Shown one piece after another: positions 14,314 to 22,205 of a stretch of 55,867 nucleotides of DNA (position 1 is the first letter of the stretch; every line of letters starts with the position of its first letter). Position numbers and translations under genes: made by a program. The notes below the pieces were generated by a model, which had not been told where the DNA came from, did no database searches, and saw only the letters and a list, made by a program, of their open reading frames with translations. Origin of the DNA: JAATGA01 sp047605605 (GTDB lineage: Bacteria > Pseudomonadota > Alphaproteobacteria > Rhodobacterales > Rhodobacteraceae); assembly GCA_047605605.1 (NCBI GenBank), contig JASGFG010000014.1, forward strand, positions 1 through 55,867, written 5' to 3'.

Positions 14314-14374
14314 GAATCGAACCAGCGACACGCGGATTTTCAATCCGCTGCTCTACCAACTGAGCTATCTGGGC
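14299..14374 (-). tRNA. tRNA-Phe(GAA), insertion target of the element
   Basis: A complete 76-nt cloverleaf can be drawn on the minus strand. The acceptor stem is GCCCAGA with TCTGGGC, the D arm GCTC/GAGC, the anticodon arm GCGGA-TTGAAAA-TCCGC with anticodon GAA, and the T arm GCTGG-TTCGATT-CCGGC. CCA is encoded. The 3' end points into the integrated element. Confidence 0.97.
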
Positions 14375-14611
14375 ACCGTGTCGAAAGGCGCTGCCTCTCG
14401 GGTGGGCGGGTGATACGTCAGGTGCGCGGGGCTGTCCAGAGGGGGGCGAAACTTTTTTGGCTCGCCAGTGTCTTGTCATAGTGTCTGGCCGGCAGTCACC
14501 CGTCTCTGTTTATCAGTCTGTCGCAGCCGCCTCTGCGCCACTTCCGGATCTGCCCCGATCTCCATGCCCTGGGGCCGCCGGGCGCAGTCCTTCCGGACGG
14601 CAGAAGCCTTC

Positions 14612-14785
14612 TCACTGGACCGGCGGCGGGGGCTCGGGCTCGCCGCCGTCCTCATCCTCGTCCTCGGTCACGGGAATCGCATAGCCGCCGGTCAGCCAGC
14701 GGCCAAGGTCGATGTCCGCGCAGCGGCGCGAGCAGAAGGGGCGGTATTTCGGGTCGGCCTCCTTGCCGCAGATGGGGCAGGTCAT
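14612..14785 (-). CDS. yacG: DNA gyrase inhibitor YacG (zinc finger protein)
   Basis: The 57-aa product has the YacG Cys4 zinc motif: CPIC at residues 3-6 and C18-x3-C22 within RPFCSRRC, followed by ADIDLGRWLTGGYAIP and an acidic, Pro-rich tail. In E. coli, YacG binds GyrB and blocks gyrase DNA binding. The ATG overlaps the RNase G stop as ATGA, making it the last gene of the infA-maf-RNase G-yacG run. The length is normal for the family. Confidence 0.92.
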   Translation of the reverse strand: MTCPICGKEADPKYRPFCSRRCADIDLGRWLTGGYAIPVTEDEDEDGGEPEPPPPVQ

Positions 14786-15828
14786 GCGCGCGGCCCCAGC
14801 AGATCGGCCAGGGGCAGGCGGTCGCGCTTGCGCGTGATCTCGTAAAGGCCCAGCGTGGTCCAGCCGGCAAGGTTGGTCTCGGCCCCCTCGGCCCTGAAGG
14901 CGGCGCGCAGGACCTGCTCCAGCGTGGCGCGATCCTTCTTCGGCATCGGTGCGAAATCGACCACCACCTGGCCGCCCAGACCCCGCAGCCGCAGCTGGCG
15001 CGGCAGGTCGCGGGCGGCGGCGATATTCGCCTTCAGGCTCGCGGCGGGCGAGGTGTCGGGGCCGGTGTTCACATCCACCGCGACCAGCGCCCGCGTCGGC
15101 TCGACCATCATGTGGCCGCCGCCGGGCAGCGCCACGCGTGGCGACAGCAGCGCCTGCACCAGATCGGCAACGCCGTGGTCGGCGAATCCCTTCTCGACCA
15201 CCTCGTCGGGCGCAGGGTCCGCCCAGTCTCGCCAGGCGGATTCATGCGCGCCGGGGCCATCGACCAGCAGCTCCGGCCCGCCGTCCAGATCGGTCAGAAC
15301 CGCCTCGGCCAGATCGCGGGTGGCGCGAATGTCATCGGCGACCTCTTCCGGCTCGGCGAATGCCGCGGCAGAGCGGATGATCAGGCCCAGGGCGGGATCG
15401 GCCCCCGCCATCCCGGCGGTGGCCAGCGCCTCCATCTCGTCGCGCAGGTCATCCTCGCGGATGCGGCGCGAGATGTTCAGGCCCGGTGCGCCGGGGGTCA
15501 GGATGGCATGGCGGCTGCGGAACAGCAGACGCGCGGTGACGGGCAGCGCCTTTCCGGCCTCGGCCGGGCCGGTCACCTGCACCAGCAGACGCTGGCCGGG
15601 TGCGATGCCGGAAATCTGGCGCAAAAAGCCCGACTGCCCGCCGGGCAGTTTCACGAACAGCCCCCCTTGCCCCTTGACCGGGCGGTCGGCCACGGCGCGA
15701 AAGATCGCGCCGGGCAGGATCGCATCGTCATCGGGGTCGATCAGGACATCTTCCAGTTGCCCGTCCACGATCAGCGCGGCGGCCTCGCGCCCGTTGATCG
15801 TGTCCAGTGCGACGACGCGGCCTTTCAT
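14782..15828 (-). CDS. Ribonuclease G/E family endoribonuclease
   Basis: The 348-aa protein matches the catalytic part of RNase E/G. VDVNTG and VVDFAPM hold the two aspartates that bind the catalytic magnesium, and an N-terminal S1-like region carries GGQSGFLRQISG. It is shorter than E. coli RNase G (489 aa) and ends soon after the DNase-like domain, without an obvious zinc-link or small domain; short forms of this kind occur in alphaproteobacteria. The start at 15828 is fixed by the ATGA overlap with maf and GGAG 8 bases upstream. It probably matures rRNA and decays mRNA. Confidence 0.88.
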   Translation of the reverse strand: MKGRVVALDTINGREAAALIVDGQLEDVLIDPDDDAILPGAIFRAVADRPVKGQGGLFVKLPGGQSGFLRQISGIAPGQRLLVQVTGPAEAGKALPVTARLLFRSRHAILTPGAPGLNISRRIREDDLRDEMEALATAGMAGADPALGLIIRSAAAFAEPEEVADDIRATRDLAEAVLTDLDGGPELLVDGPGAHESAWRDWADPAPDEVVEKGFADHGVADLVQALLSPRVALPGGGHMMVEPTRALVAVDVNTGPDTSPAASLKANIAAARDLPRQLRLRGLGGQVVVDFAPMPKKDRATLEQVLRAAFRAEGAETNLAGWTTLGLYEITRKRDRLPLADLLGPRA

Positions 15829-16400
15829 GGCTGTCTCCATAAGGCAAGGCCGGCGGCGGCCAGAAGCTGGGCGGTTTCCGCCAGCGGCAGGCCGACGATG
15901 CCGGTAAAGCTGCCGGAAATCCACGGGATAAAGGCGCCCGCCGCACCCTGGATGGCATAGCCGCCCGCCTTGCCCTGCCAGTCCCCGCTTGCGAGGTAAA
16001 AGTTCAACTCGGCATCCGACAGCCGCTTCATCCTGACCGCGCTGACCGAACAGCGGGTCCACAAACGGTCGCCCCGGCGCACGGCAACGGCGGTGATCAC
16101 CTGATGCCGCCGCCCGCCCAGTGCGGCCAGGAACTCTGCCGCCTCGCCCGCATCGCGGGGCTTGCCCAGGATGCGGCGGCCAAGGGCGACGGTCGTATCG
16201 GCGCACAGCACCACGTCATCCGCCCCGGCCTGCACCGCGGCCGCCTTTTCGCGCGCCAGCCGTTCGCAATAGGGACGCGGCAGTTCGCCCTTGCGGGGAT
16301 CCTCGTCGATATCGGGGGGCAGGATCGCGTCGGGGGTCAGCCCAATCTGTGCCAGCAGCTCGCGCCGTCGGGGCGAGCCGGAGCCGAGGATCAGCCGCAT
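15825..16400 (-). CDS. maf: Maf-like nucleoside triphosphate pyrophosphatase
   Basis: The 191-aa protein opens with the Maf signature LGSGSPRRRELL and has DIDED, CADTTVALGRRILGKPRD, RHQVITAVAV and QGKAGGYAIQGAAGAFI blocks in the family order. Maf enzymes hydrolyse non-canonical or modified NTPs, protecting nucleic acids. It starts 9 bases after the infA stop and overlaps RNase G. The length is standard. Confidence 0.93.
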   Translation of the reverse strand: MRLILGSGSPRRRELLAQIGLTPDAILPPDIDEDPRKGELPRPYCERLAREKAAAVQAGADDVVLCADTTVALGRRILGKPRDAGEAAEFLAALGGRRHQVITAVAVRRGDRLWTRCSVSAVRMKRLSDAELNFYLASGDWQGKAGGYAIQGAAGAFIPWISGSFTGIVGLPLAETAQLLAAAGLALWRQP

Positions 16401-16409
16401 GGGAAACGC

Positions 16410-16628
16410 TTACTTGAAGCGATAGTTGATGCGACCCTTCGACAGGTCGTAGGGGGTCATTTCCACCTGCACCTTGTCGCCTGCCAGAACACGGATGCGG
16501 TTCTTGCGCATCTTGCCTGCCATCGTCGCGATCAGTTCATGGCCATTGTCGAGTTCGACCTTGAATGTCGCATTGGGCAGGAGTTCCTTCACGACACCGG
16601 GGAATTCGAGAATGTCTTCCTTGGCCAT
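16410..16628 (-). CDS. infA: Translation initiation factor IF-1
   Basis: The 72-aa protein is a full IF-1 with the OB-fold sequence MAKEDILEFPGVVKELLPN, the RVLAGDKVQVEMTPYDLSKGRI block and the RYRFK-like end (here NYRFK). It binds the 30S A site during initiation. It is first in the leftward run with maf, RNase G and yacG, an arrangement common in Rhodobacterales. Confidence 0.98.
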   Translation of the reverse strand: MAKEDILEFPGVVKELLPNATFKVELDNGHELIATMAGKMRKNRIRVLAGDKVQVEMTPYDLSKGRINYRFK

Positions 16629-16930
16629 GGTCTCTCCAATGGGGTAAGGCCCGCGTTTTCGGGCGGGCTTGGCGGACAGATGCGCCCGAAGCGCCGGATT
16701 TGCAAGGGGGAAATTGCCCGGACCGGCGAAGTCTCCGACTTTTGCGCCTGCACCGGACACACCCGACCGGCGCCATTTCACCTTGCAAGGCGGGGCTTCC
16801 CTCGAAAACCGCCGTTCCTTCATCTTGGCGAAAATACCCTGCGGGGTGGTCCGGAGGGGTGCAAAACCCCTCCGGGGGCCGGGCAAGGGCGCGGCGACCG
16901 CCGCGTTGGCGCGATCCGTTCGGCGGGGGT
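16629..16930. other. Intergenic region between SDR gene and infA
   Basis: No gene is supported. It carries the infA promoter (not placed with confidence), one copy of the dispersed motif (TTCATCTTGGCGAAAATA at about 16818-16835), and a perfect 10-bp hairpin described separately. Confidence 0.6.
16851..16875 (-). terminator. Hairpin downstream of the SDR gene
   Basis: CCGGAGGGGT at 16851-16860 pairs perfectly with ACCCCTCCGG at 16866-16875 around GCAAA. It has no T-run, so termination would rely on the stem or on Rho. It lies 56 bases past the SDR stop. Confidence 0.5.
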
Positions 16931-17671
16931 CTATCCGCGCCCGACAAACGGCATGTCGCGGGCCATGATGGTCAGAAAGGGAATGTTCGCCCCGGACGGC
17001 AGACTGGCCATATGCAGGACGGCATCGGCCACCAGGGCGACATCCATCACCGGCTCCACCCGCACACTGCCGTCGGCCTGTGCGGTGCCGGTGGCAAAGC
17101 GCGCGGTCATCTCGGTTTCGGCATTGCCGATGTCGATCTGGCCGCAGGCGATGTCGAACCGCCGCCCATCCAGCGCCAGCGTGCGGGTGAGCCCCGTCAC
17201 CGCGTGTTTCGACATTGTATAGGGGGCCGATCCGGGCCGCGGCGCATGGGCCGAGATGGAGCCGTTGTTGATGATCCGCCCGCCTTGCGGCACCTGCCGC
17301 CGCATCAGGCCAAAGGCCGCGCGGGCGCAAAGGAACATGCCGGTGATATTGGTGGCCGACAGGTCCAGCCAGTCCTGAACTGGAATTTCGTCGATGGGCG
17401 CGGCGGCCACCGACCGACCGGCATTGTTGAACAGCACGTCCAGCCGCCCGAACGTCTCTGCCACCCGCGCGAATCCCGCCTCGACCGAGGCGGGGTCGGA
17501 CACATCCATCGGCAGTATCAGCGCGGCGGGATGGCGCTCTGCGGCCTCGACCAGGGCGGCCTCGCGCCGCCCGGTCAACGCCACGCGCCAGCCCGCATCC
17601 AGAAACCGCCGCGCCGTGGCCCGGCCTATGCCGGACCCCGCGCCGGTGATCAGGATCGTCTTGCCGTCCAT
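16931..17671 (-). CDS. Short-chain dehydrogenase/reductase
   Basis: The 246-aa protein is a classical SDR. TGAGSGIG at about residues 9-16 binds the cofactor, FNNAG lies near 90, and the active site has a serine in NGSIS and the YTMSK motif (Tyr and Lys). LTGRREA after beta-2 suggests a preference for NADP(H). The substrate cannot be deduced. The start at 17671 is chosen where the fold starts (MDGKTILITGAG); upstream open frame is not SDR-like. The next upstream gene encodes a small lipoprotein. Confidence 0.9.
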   Translation of the reverse strand: MDGKTILITGAGSGIGRATARRFLDAGWRVALTGRREAALVEAAERHPAALILPMDVSDPASVEAGFARVAETFGRLDVLFNNAGRSVAAAPIDEIPVQDWLDLSATNITGMFLCARAAFGLMRRQVPQGGRIINNGSISAHAPRPGSAPYTMSKHAVTGLTRTLALDGRRFDIACGQIDIGNAETEMTARFATGTAQADGSVRVEPVMDVALVADAVLHMASLPSGANIPFLTIMARDMPFVGRG

Positions 17672-17738
17672 GCGCTTGCCTCCGCCTGCGATTGCCGGGG
17701 CAAGGCTGGCGCGGATGCGCGCCGGAGGCAAGCCAGGT

Positions 17739-17927
17739 TCAGCGGACCGCGCCGATCCCGGCGCCGATGATCGCGCCGGCCACCGGCTCGCCCGCGATGG
17801 CCTGGCCTGCGACCGCGCCGCCGGCGGCGCCGGTGGCCATGCGCATCCCGCGGGTCTGCCCGCAGGCGGAAAGCGTGATGGCCGCGACAAGGATCAGCGG
17901 CATCAGGCGAAAGCTGGAACGGGTCAT
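17739..17927 (-). CDS. Small glycine-zipper lipoprotein
   Basis: The 62-aa protein has a lipoprotein signal (RLMPLILVAAITLSAC) with the lipobox cysteine at residue 22. The mature part is a Gly/Ala-rich zipper (GAAGGAVAGQAIAGEPVAGAIIGAGIGA) able to insert in or lie on a membrane. AGGAGG precedes two consecutive ATG codons; the second gives the better spacing. Similar small outer-membrane lipoproteins are common, and no specific role can be assigned. Confidence 0.8.
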   Translation of the reverse strand: MTRSSFRLMPLILVAAITLSACGQTRGMRMATGAAGGAVAGQAIAGEPVAGAIIGAGIGAVR

Positions 17928-17953
17928 CATATCCTCCTGAAGCGGGTGGGAAA

Positions 17954-18901
17954 TCATTGTCCAACGCCGGGGGCGGGGTTCGGGTTCCCGGCCGCCTCGT
18001 CGCGCAGGTATTGCATGATGCGGACCAGCCGCGCATCGCGGTCGGCGGCGATCTCGGCCACCGGGCGGGGGTCGGCCTCGGCCATGCCGCGAACCAGCGT
18101 GCGGCCCGTCGCCTCGTCCAGCCGGGGCGCGCCCAGCGTCGTCCACCACCGCTCGAACTCCGGCCCGAGGGCGGTCAGGAACCGTTCCATCCCCCCGTCA
18201 CCGCCCGAGACGTGAAAGACCGCCGACGGCCCGAGAATCGTCCAGCGCGGGGCAAGGCCCTGGGTCACTGCCCGTTCGATGTCGCCCAGCGAGGCCACGC
18301 CCTCGGCCGCAAGGAACACCGCCTCGCGCCACAGCGCGGCCTGAAGCCGGTTGACCAGATGCCCCGGCATGGCGCGGTTCATCCGCAGCACTGTCTTTCC
18401 CATCGCCTGGAACACCCCGGCGGCGCGGTCCATCACCGCGGGGGGCGTCGCGGTCCCCCCGCAAAGCTCTACCACCGGCATCAGATGCGAAGGGTTGCAG
18501 GGATGCGCGATCACCAGCCGTCCCGGATGCGCCAGCCCCGCCGCCATGTCGTCCGGCGACAGGCCCGAGGAGGAGGAGGCGATGATGGTATCCGCGCCGA
18601 TCAGCGGCTCGATCTCTGCCAGCGCCTGCTGTTTCAGGCCAAGTTTCTCGGGCAGGCTTTCCTGCACCCAGTCGGGCGCGGGGCCGACCGCGGCGGCAGC
18701 CGCCACCACCGGCGGGGGGCTGTCGGTCGCGACCCTCAGCCCCAGTGCCCGCATGTCCGGCACCGCGCGCGAGAACAGCGCGGCCAGCCGCGCGGGGGCC
18801 TGCGGATCGGGGTCGATCACCGTGACCTCATGGCCCGCCGCCGCAAAGACCAGCGCCCAACCGCCGCCGATCAGCCCGCTGCCCAGAATCCAGACGCGCA
18901 T
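17954..18901 (-). CDS. 3-hydroxyacyl-CoA dehydrogenase family protein
   Basis: The 315-aa protein starts with a Rossmann NAD-binding motif (ILGSGLIGGGWALVFAAAGHEVTVIDPD, residues about 4-31). SSSGLSPDDMAAGLAHPGRLVIAHPCNP follows, with the catalytic His in AHPCNP, and a C-terminal helical dimerisation domain with GHLVNRLQAALWREAVFLAAEGVAS. This single-domain size fits L-carnitine, 3-hydroxybutyryl-CoA or L-gulonate-type dehydrogenases; the CN in HPCNP is seen in carnitine/hydroxyacyl types. The true substrate is open. It runs left with the lipoprotein gene 26 bases downstream and diverges from the NTF2-like gene. Confidence 0.85.
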   Translation of the reverse strand: MRVWILGSGLIGGGWALVFAAAGHEVTVIDPDPQAPARLAALFSRAVPDMRALGLRVATDSPPPVVAAAAAVGPAPDWVQESLPEKLGLKQQALAEIEPLIGADTIIASSSSGLSPDDMAAGLAHPGRLVIAHPCNPSHLMPVVELCGGTATPPAVMDRAAGVFQAMGKTVLRMNRAMPGHLVNRLQAALWREAVFLAAEGVASLGDIERAVTQGLAPRWTILGPSAVFHVSGGDGGMERFLTALGPEFERWWTTLGAPRLDEATGRTLVRGMAEADPRPVAEIAADRDARLVRIMQYLRDEAAGNPNPAPGVGQ

Positions 18902-19080
18902 GTCCCGTCCCCCGTTCGCCGTTGGTCCCGGCATAGGCCGCGCGGCCGGGCAAGGCAACCGCAAGACCGCGCCTGCGGCGGCAGGTCGCCTCAGCCCTTT
19001 TTCCGACGCTTTCGCGCATGGCACAAACCGGCCGGACGTGCCAAGACTGCCGCAGAACCCCCAACCGGACGGAGAGCCGC

Positions 19081-19479
19081 ATGACCCGCCAGACCATCGA
19101 ACGCTATTACGCCGCCTTCAATGCAGGCGACGCGCAAGGGATGCTCGACTGCGTGACCGACGATGTGGAGCATCGCGTGAACGAGGGCGATGTGCGTCTG
19201 GGCAAGGCGAAATTCGCCGAATTCTGCAGCCATATGGGCGTCAGCTATCGCGAACAGCTGAAGGACATGGTGATCTTCGCCAACGAGGAGGCGACCCGTG
19301 GCGCGGCCGAATTCGTGGTGCATGGCGAATATCTGCAAACCGACCCCGGCCTGCCCGAGGCAAGGGGCCAGACCTACATCCTGCCCGCCGGGGCCTTCTT
19401 CGACCTGAAGGGCGGCAAGATCGCGCGGGTGACGACCTTCTACAACCTGAACGACTGGGTGCGGCAGGTTTCGGCCTGA
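19081..19479 (+). CDS. SnoaL/NTF2-like (ketosteroid isomerase-related) protein
   Basis: The 132-aa protein begins MTRQTIERYYAAFNAGD and contains MLDCVTDDVEHRVNEG and a C-terminal GGKIARVTTFYNLNDWVRQV. This is the typical cone-shaped NTF2 fold with the DG/GKI...Y block. These proteins act as small-molecule isomerases or polyketide-type cyclases, or just bind ligands; the substrate is unknown. GGAGAG lies upstream of the ATG. The stop overlaps the next start as TGATG, so the pair with the acetyltransferase is coupled. Confidence 0.85.
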   Translation: MTRQTIERYYAAFNAGDAQGMLDCVTDDVEHRVNEGDVRLGKAKFAEFCSHMGVSYREQLKDMVIFANEEATRGAAEFVVHGEYLQTDPGLPEARGQTYILPAGAFFDLKGGKIARVTTFYNLNDWVRQVSA

Positions 19480-20060
19480 TGGAGGTTCGCGCCCTGACCG
19501 GCCCCGCGCTGGAGGCGGCGCTGGACGACGTGGCCCGGCTGCGCATCGCGGTGTTCCGCGACTGGCCCTATCTCTATGACGGGGACCCGGCTTACGAAAG
19601 GGACTACCTTTCCGCCTATCGCGACAGCCCCGGCGCCATCGTCGTCGGCGCCTTTGACGGCCCGCGGCTGGTGGGCGCGGCGACGGGCACGCCGATGGCT
19701 GATCACGCGGCCGAATTCGCCGCGCCCTTCGCCGGGGTGGAGGTGCCGATGGCCGACATCTTCTATTGTGCGGAATCGGTGCTGTTGCCCGATTATCGGG
19801 GCAGGGGGCTGGGCCACGCCTTCTTTGACGCGCGCGAGGATCATGCCCGGTCGCTGGGGGCGACGCATTCGGCCTTTTGTTCCGTCCTGCGCCCAGCCGA
19901 TCACCCGATGCGGCCCCGGCACGCGCGGACGAACGACGCCTTCTGGCGCAAGCGCGGTTATGCGCCGCTGCCGGGCGTGGTGGCAGAATTCCGCTGGAAG
20001 GATCTGGGACAGGCGGAAGAAACCGCGAAACCGCTTCAGTTCTGGATGCGGCAGCTTTGA
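19479..20060 (+). CDS. GNAT family N-acetyltransferase
   Basis: The 193-aa protein has an N-terminal RLRIAVFRDWPYLYDGDPAYERDYLSAY and a central acetyl-CoA-binding motif A, ESVLLPDYRGRGLGHAFFDARE, with the RGxGxG-like RGRGLG. HSAFCSVLRPADHPMRP and FWRKRGYAPLPG follow. Such proteins acetylate amines; the acceptor is unknown. It is translationally coupled to the NTF2-like gene, suggesting a shared pathway or condition. Confidence 0.85.
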   Translation: MEVRALTGPALEAALDDVARLRIAVFRDWPYLYDGDPAYERDYLSAYRDSPGAIVVGAFDGPRLVGAATGTPMADHAAEFAAPFAGVEVPMADIFYCAESVLLPDYRGRGLGHAFFDAREDHARSLGATHSAFCSVLRPADHPMRPRHARTNDAFWRKRGYAPLPGVVAEFRWKDLGQAEETAKPLQFWMRQL

Positions 20061-20135
20061 ACGCCTCGACGCCGGCGAGATGCTGGACTGCCGCGATGCC
20101 GCGGCTATGGTGGCGCGGAACCTCGGAGGGAACCG

Positions 20136-21062
20136 ATGACCCGTCTTGCCGCCTTTGCCAACCCCGGCCGCTTCTGGCGGGGCAACCTGCACACGCATTC
20201 CAACCGTTCCGACGGGATCCTGACGCCCGAGGAGGTCTGCCGCCGCTATCGGGCCGAGGGGTATGATTTCCTTGCCCTGACCGACCATTTCGTCGGACTG
20301 TTCAAATATCCGATCACCGATACGACCGGCTTTCGGACCGAGGGGTTCACCACGATCCTGGGGGCCGAACTGCATTCCGGCGCGCAGGAAAATGGCGAGT
20401 TGTGGCACATTCTGGCCGTGGGTCTGCCCGCCGGTTTCGCCCCGCCCGACGCCCCGCATTTCAACGTGGTGCCGGGAATGGAGAGCGGGCCCGAGATCGC
20501 GGCGCGGGCGGTCGCGGCGGGGGCCTTCGTCGCCATCGCCCATCCGCAATGGTCGGGGCTGACGCTGGCCGATGCCCGGTCGATCGCGGCCGCCCATGCG
20601 GTCGAGATCTACAACCACGGCTGCGCCATGGGCTGCGACCGCGCAGATGGCGCGACGGTGGCCGATGCGCTGTTGTCCGAGGGGCGGCGGCTGACGCTGA
20701 TCGCCACCGACGACGCGCATTTCCACGAGCCCGACCATTTTGGCGGCTGGGTCATGGTCAAGGCCGAACGGAATGAACCCGATGCGCTGGTGCAGGCGCT
20801 GAAGGACGGGGCCTTCTATGCGACGCAAGGCCCCGAACTGCGCGACGTGCGGGTCGAAGGGCGGAAGATCGTCGTCGAATGTTCCGCCGCACGGGCGGTG
20901 GTGTTCCTGGGCGCGCCGATGAATGCGACCAGCGTTCAGGGCCTGTCGCTGACGCGGGCGGAGATCCCGCTGAACCGGTTCGAGGGATCGCCTTTCGTCC
21001 GCGTCTCGGTCATCGACGCGGCGGGAAGGCGGGCCTGGTCGAACCCGGTCTGGCTGAACTGA
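20136..21062 (+). CDS. PHP domain phosphoesterase-like protein
   Basis: The 308-aa protein begins with the PHP metal site NLHTHSNRSDG (residues about 17-27), followed by DFLALTDHF, GAELHSG, IAHPQW and ATDDAHFH. These supply the usual His/Asp/Glu ligands of a trinuclear metal centre. PHP proteins hydrolyse phosphate esters; the family includes histidinol phosphatase, 3',5'-nucleotide phosphatases and polymerase-associated domains. The C-terminal third is beta-rich. It follows the GNAT gene by 75 bases. Confidence 0.86.
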   Translation: MTRLAAFANPGRFWRGNLHTHSNRSDGILTPEEVCRRYRAEGYDFLALTDHFVGLFKYPITDTTGFRTEGFTTILGAELHSGAQENGELWHILAVGLPAGFAPPDAPHFNVVPGMESGPEIAARAVAAGAFVAIAHPQWSGLTLADARSIAAAHAVEIYNHGCAMGCDRADGATVADALLSEGRRLTLIATDDAHFHEPDHFGGWVMVKAERNEPDALVQALKDGAFYATQGPELRDVRVEGRKIVVECSAARAVVFLGAPMNATSVQGLSLTRAEIPLNRFEGSPFVRVSVIDAAGRRAWSNPVWLN

Positions 21063-21127
21063 CCGGCCGGGACTGACGGGCTGGGACTAACCAGATCGCG
21101 CGCGCGTGCCGCGCGCAAGCCTTGTCT

Positions 21128-21157
21128 CTCGCCTTCGCGCTGCCGCACGAAGGCGAG
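21128..21157. terminator. Terminator between convergent PHP and glk genes
   Basis: CTCGCCTTCG at 21128-21137 pairs perfectly with CGAAGGCGAG at 21148-21157 around a 10-nt loop. GAGAGTATTT-type family sequence follows at 21171-21180. It lies between two convergent genes. Confidence 0.65.
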
Positions 21158-21254
21158 GGGTGCCTTCGGCGAGAGTATTTAGAAAAGGGAAAGCCCGCCT
21201 GCCGTATGAGGTATCGGCCCGCTGTTCAGCCGGGGAGAAGCTGCGGTTTTCGCC

Positions 21255-22205
21255 TCAGTTCGCGGCCAGTGCGGCAGCGCAGCCGGTCAGGGCGGCGAAG
21301 TCGTCCTCGACCACATGGACGGCGAAATCCTCCATGAAGCCGGCGAAGCGGCCCTTGTCGCGGAAGGCGGCGGCGAACCCCATCGTCTCCATCGCCGGCA
21401 GCATGGCGCGCGCCACGCCGCCGATCAGGAAGACGCCGCCGAAGGGCAGGTGGGTCAGGGCCAGGTTGCCGACCGTCGCCCCCAGCAGCCGGGCGAAAAG
21501 CGCGCCGGTGGCGAGGGCTGTGGCATCGCCGGCGGCAATGGCGGCGGGGATGTCGGCGGCGGGAAGGTCGGCCGGTCTGCCCGCCTCGGTCGCGGCAAAG
21601 GCGTAGAGCCGTTCGAGGCCGCGGCCCGACAGCACATCCTCGACCCCCGGAAAGCCGTGGGCGCGTTCGACGAAATGCGCCAGCCGCAGGTCTGCCGCAG
21701 TTCGGACCGGCATGTTGACATGGCCGCATTCCGACGGCGGCACGATCCGATGGCCGGGGGTGTCATGGACGGGGGCGGCGTTGAATCCGGTGCCGACGCC
21801 GACGACCAGCATCGTGCCGCCCGCCGCCTGCGGGCCGGGCACCAGCGGGCGCAGGTTTTCCGGCGCGATATGGCCGAGCGCGTGCCCCTGCGCCTGAAGA
21901 TCGTTCAGGATGGCGACGCGGCGCGCCCCGGTCGCGCGGGTCAGCTGCCCGCCGTCGATCACCCAGGACAGGTTCGTCATCTCGGCCACACCGTCGCGGA
22001 CCGGGCCTGCGGCGGCCACGCAGGCGCCGTCGACCGCCGCAATGCCGCTGTCGGCCAGATAGCGGGCCAGGATCGGCTCCAGCCCCGCAAACTCGGCGTT
22101 GCGGAATTTCGCAAGGCTGTCCGGGCGGAGCTGTGTCCCCTCGGCCAGCGCCACGCGCGTGTTGGTGCCGCCGATATCGGCCACGAGGGAAAGGGGCTGG
22201 GTCAT
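21255..22205 (-). CDS. glk: Glucokinase
   Basis: The 316-aa protein is a bacterial ROK-unrelated glucokinase. It has DIGGTNTRVAL at the N-terminus for ATP phosphate binding, LNDLQAQGHALG with the catalytic Asp, GVGTGFNAA, PPSECGHVN and a C-terminal GGVFLIGGVA. It phosphorylates glucose to glucose 6-phosphate. It is the last gene of the leftward lacI-bgl-glk unit (ATGA overlap with bgl). The neighbouring glucosidases release the glucose it uses. Confidence 0.93.
   Translation of the reverse strand: MTQPLSLVADIGGTNTRVALAEGTQLRPDSLAKFRNAEFAGLEPILARYLADSGIAAVDGACVAAAGPVRDGVAEMTNLSWVIDGGQLTRATGARRVAILNDLQAQGHALGHIAPENLRPLVPGPQAAGGTMLVVGVGTGFNAAPVHDTPGHRIVPPSECGHVNMPVRTAADLRLAHFVERAHGFPGVEDVLSGRGLERLYAFAATEAGRPADLPAADIPAAIAAGDATALATGALFARLLGATVGNLALTHLPFGGVFLIGGVARAMLPAMETMGFAAAFRDKGRFAGFMEDFAVHVVEDDFAALTGCAAALAAN

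Noticed and set aside
14375..14611. A gene between tRNA-Phe and yacG
   Set aside because: Short open frames exist but none has a credible start site or protein-like composition; a GGGGGG/T-rich stretch near 14440-14459 may be a terminator remnant.
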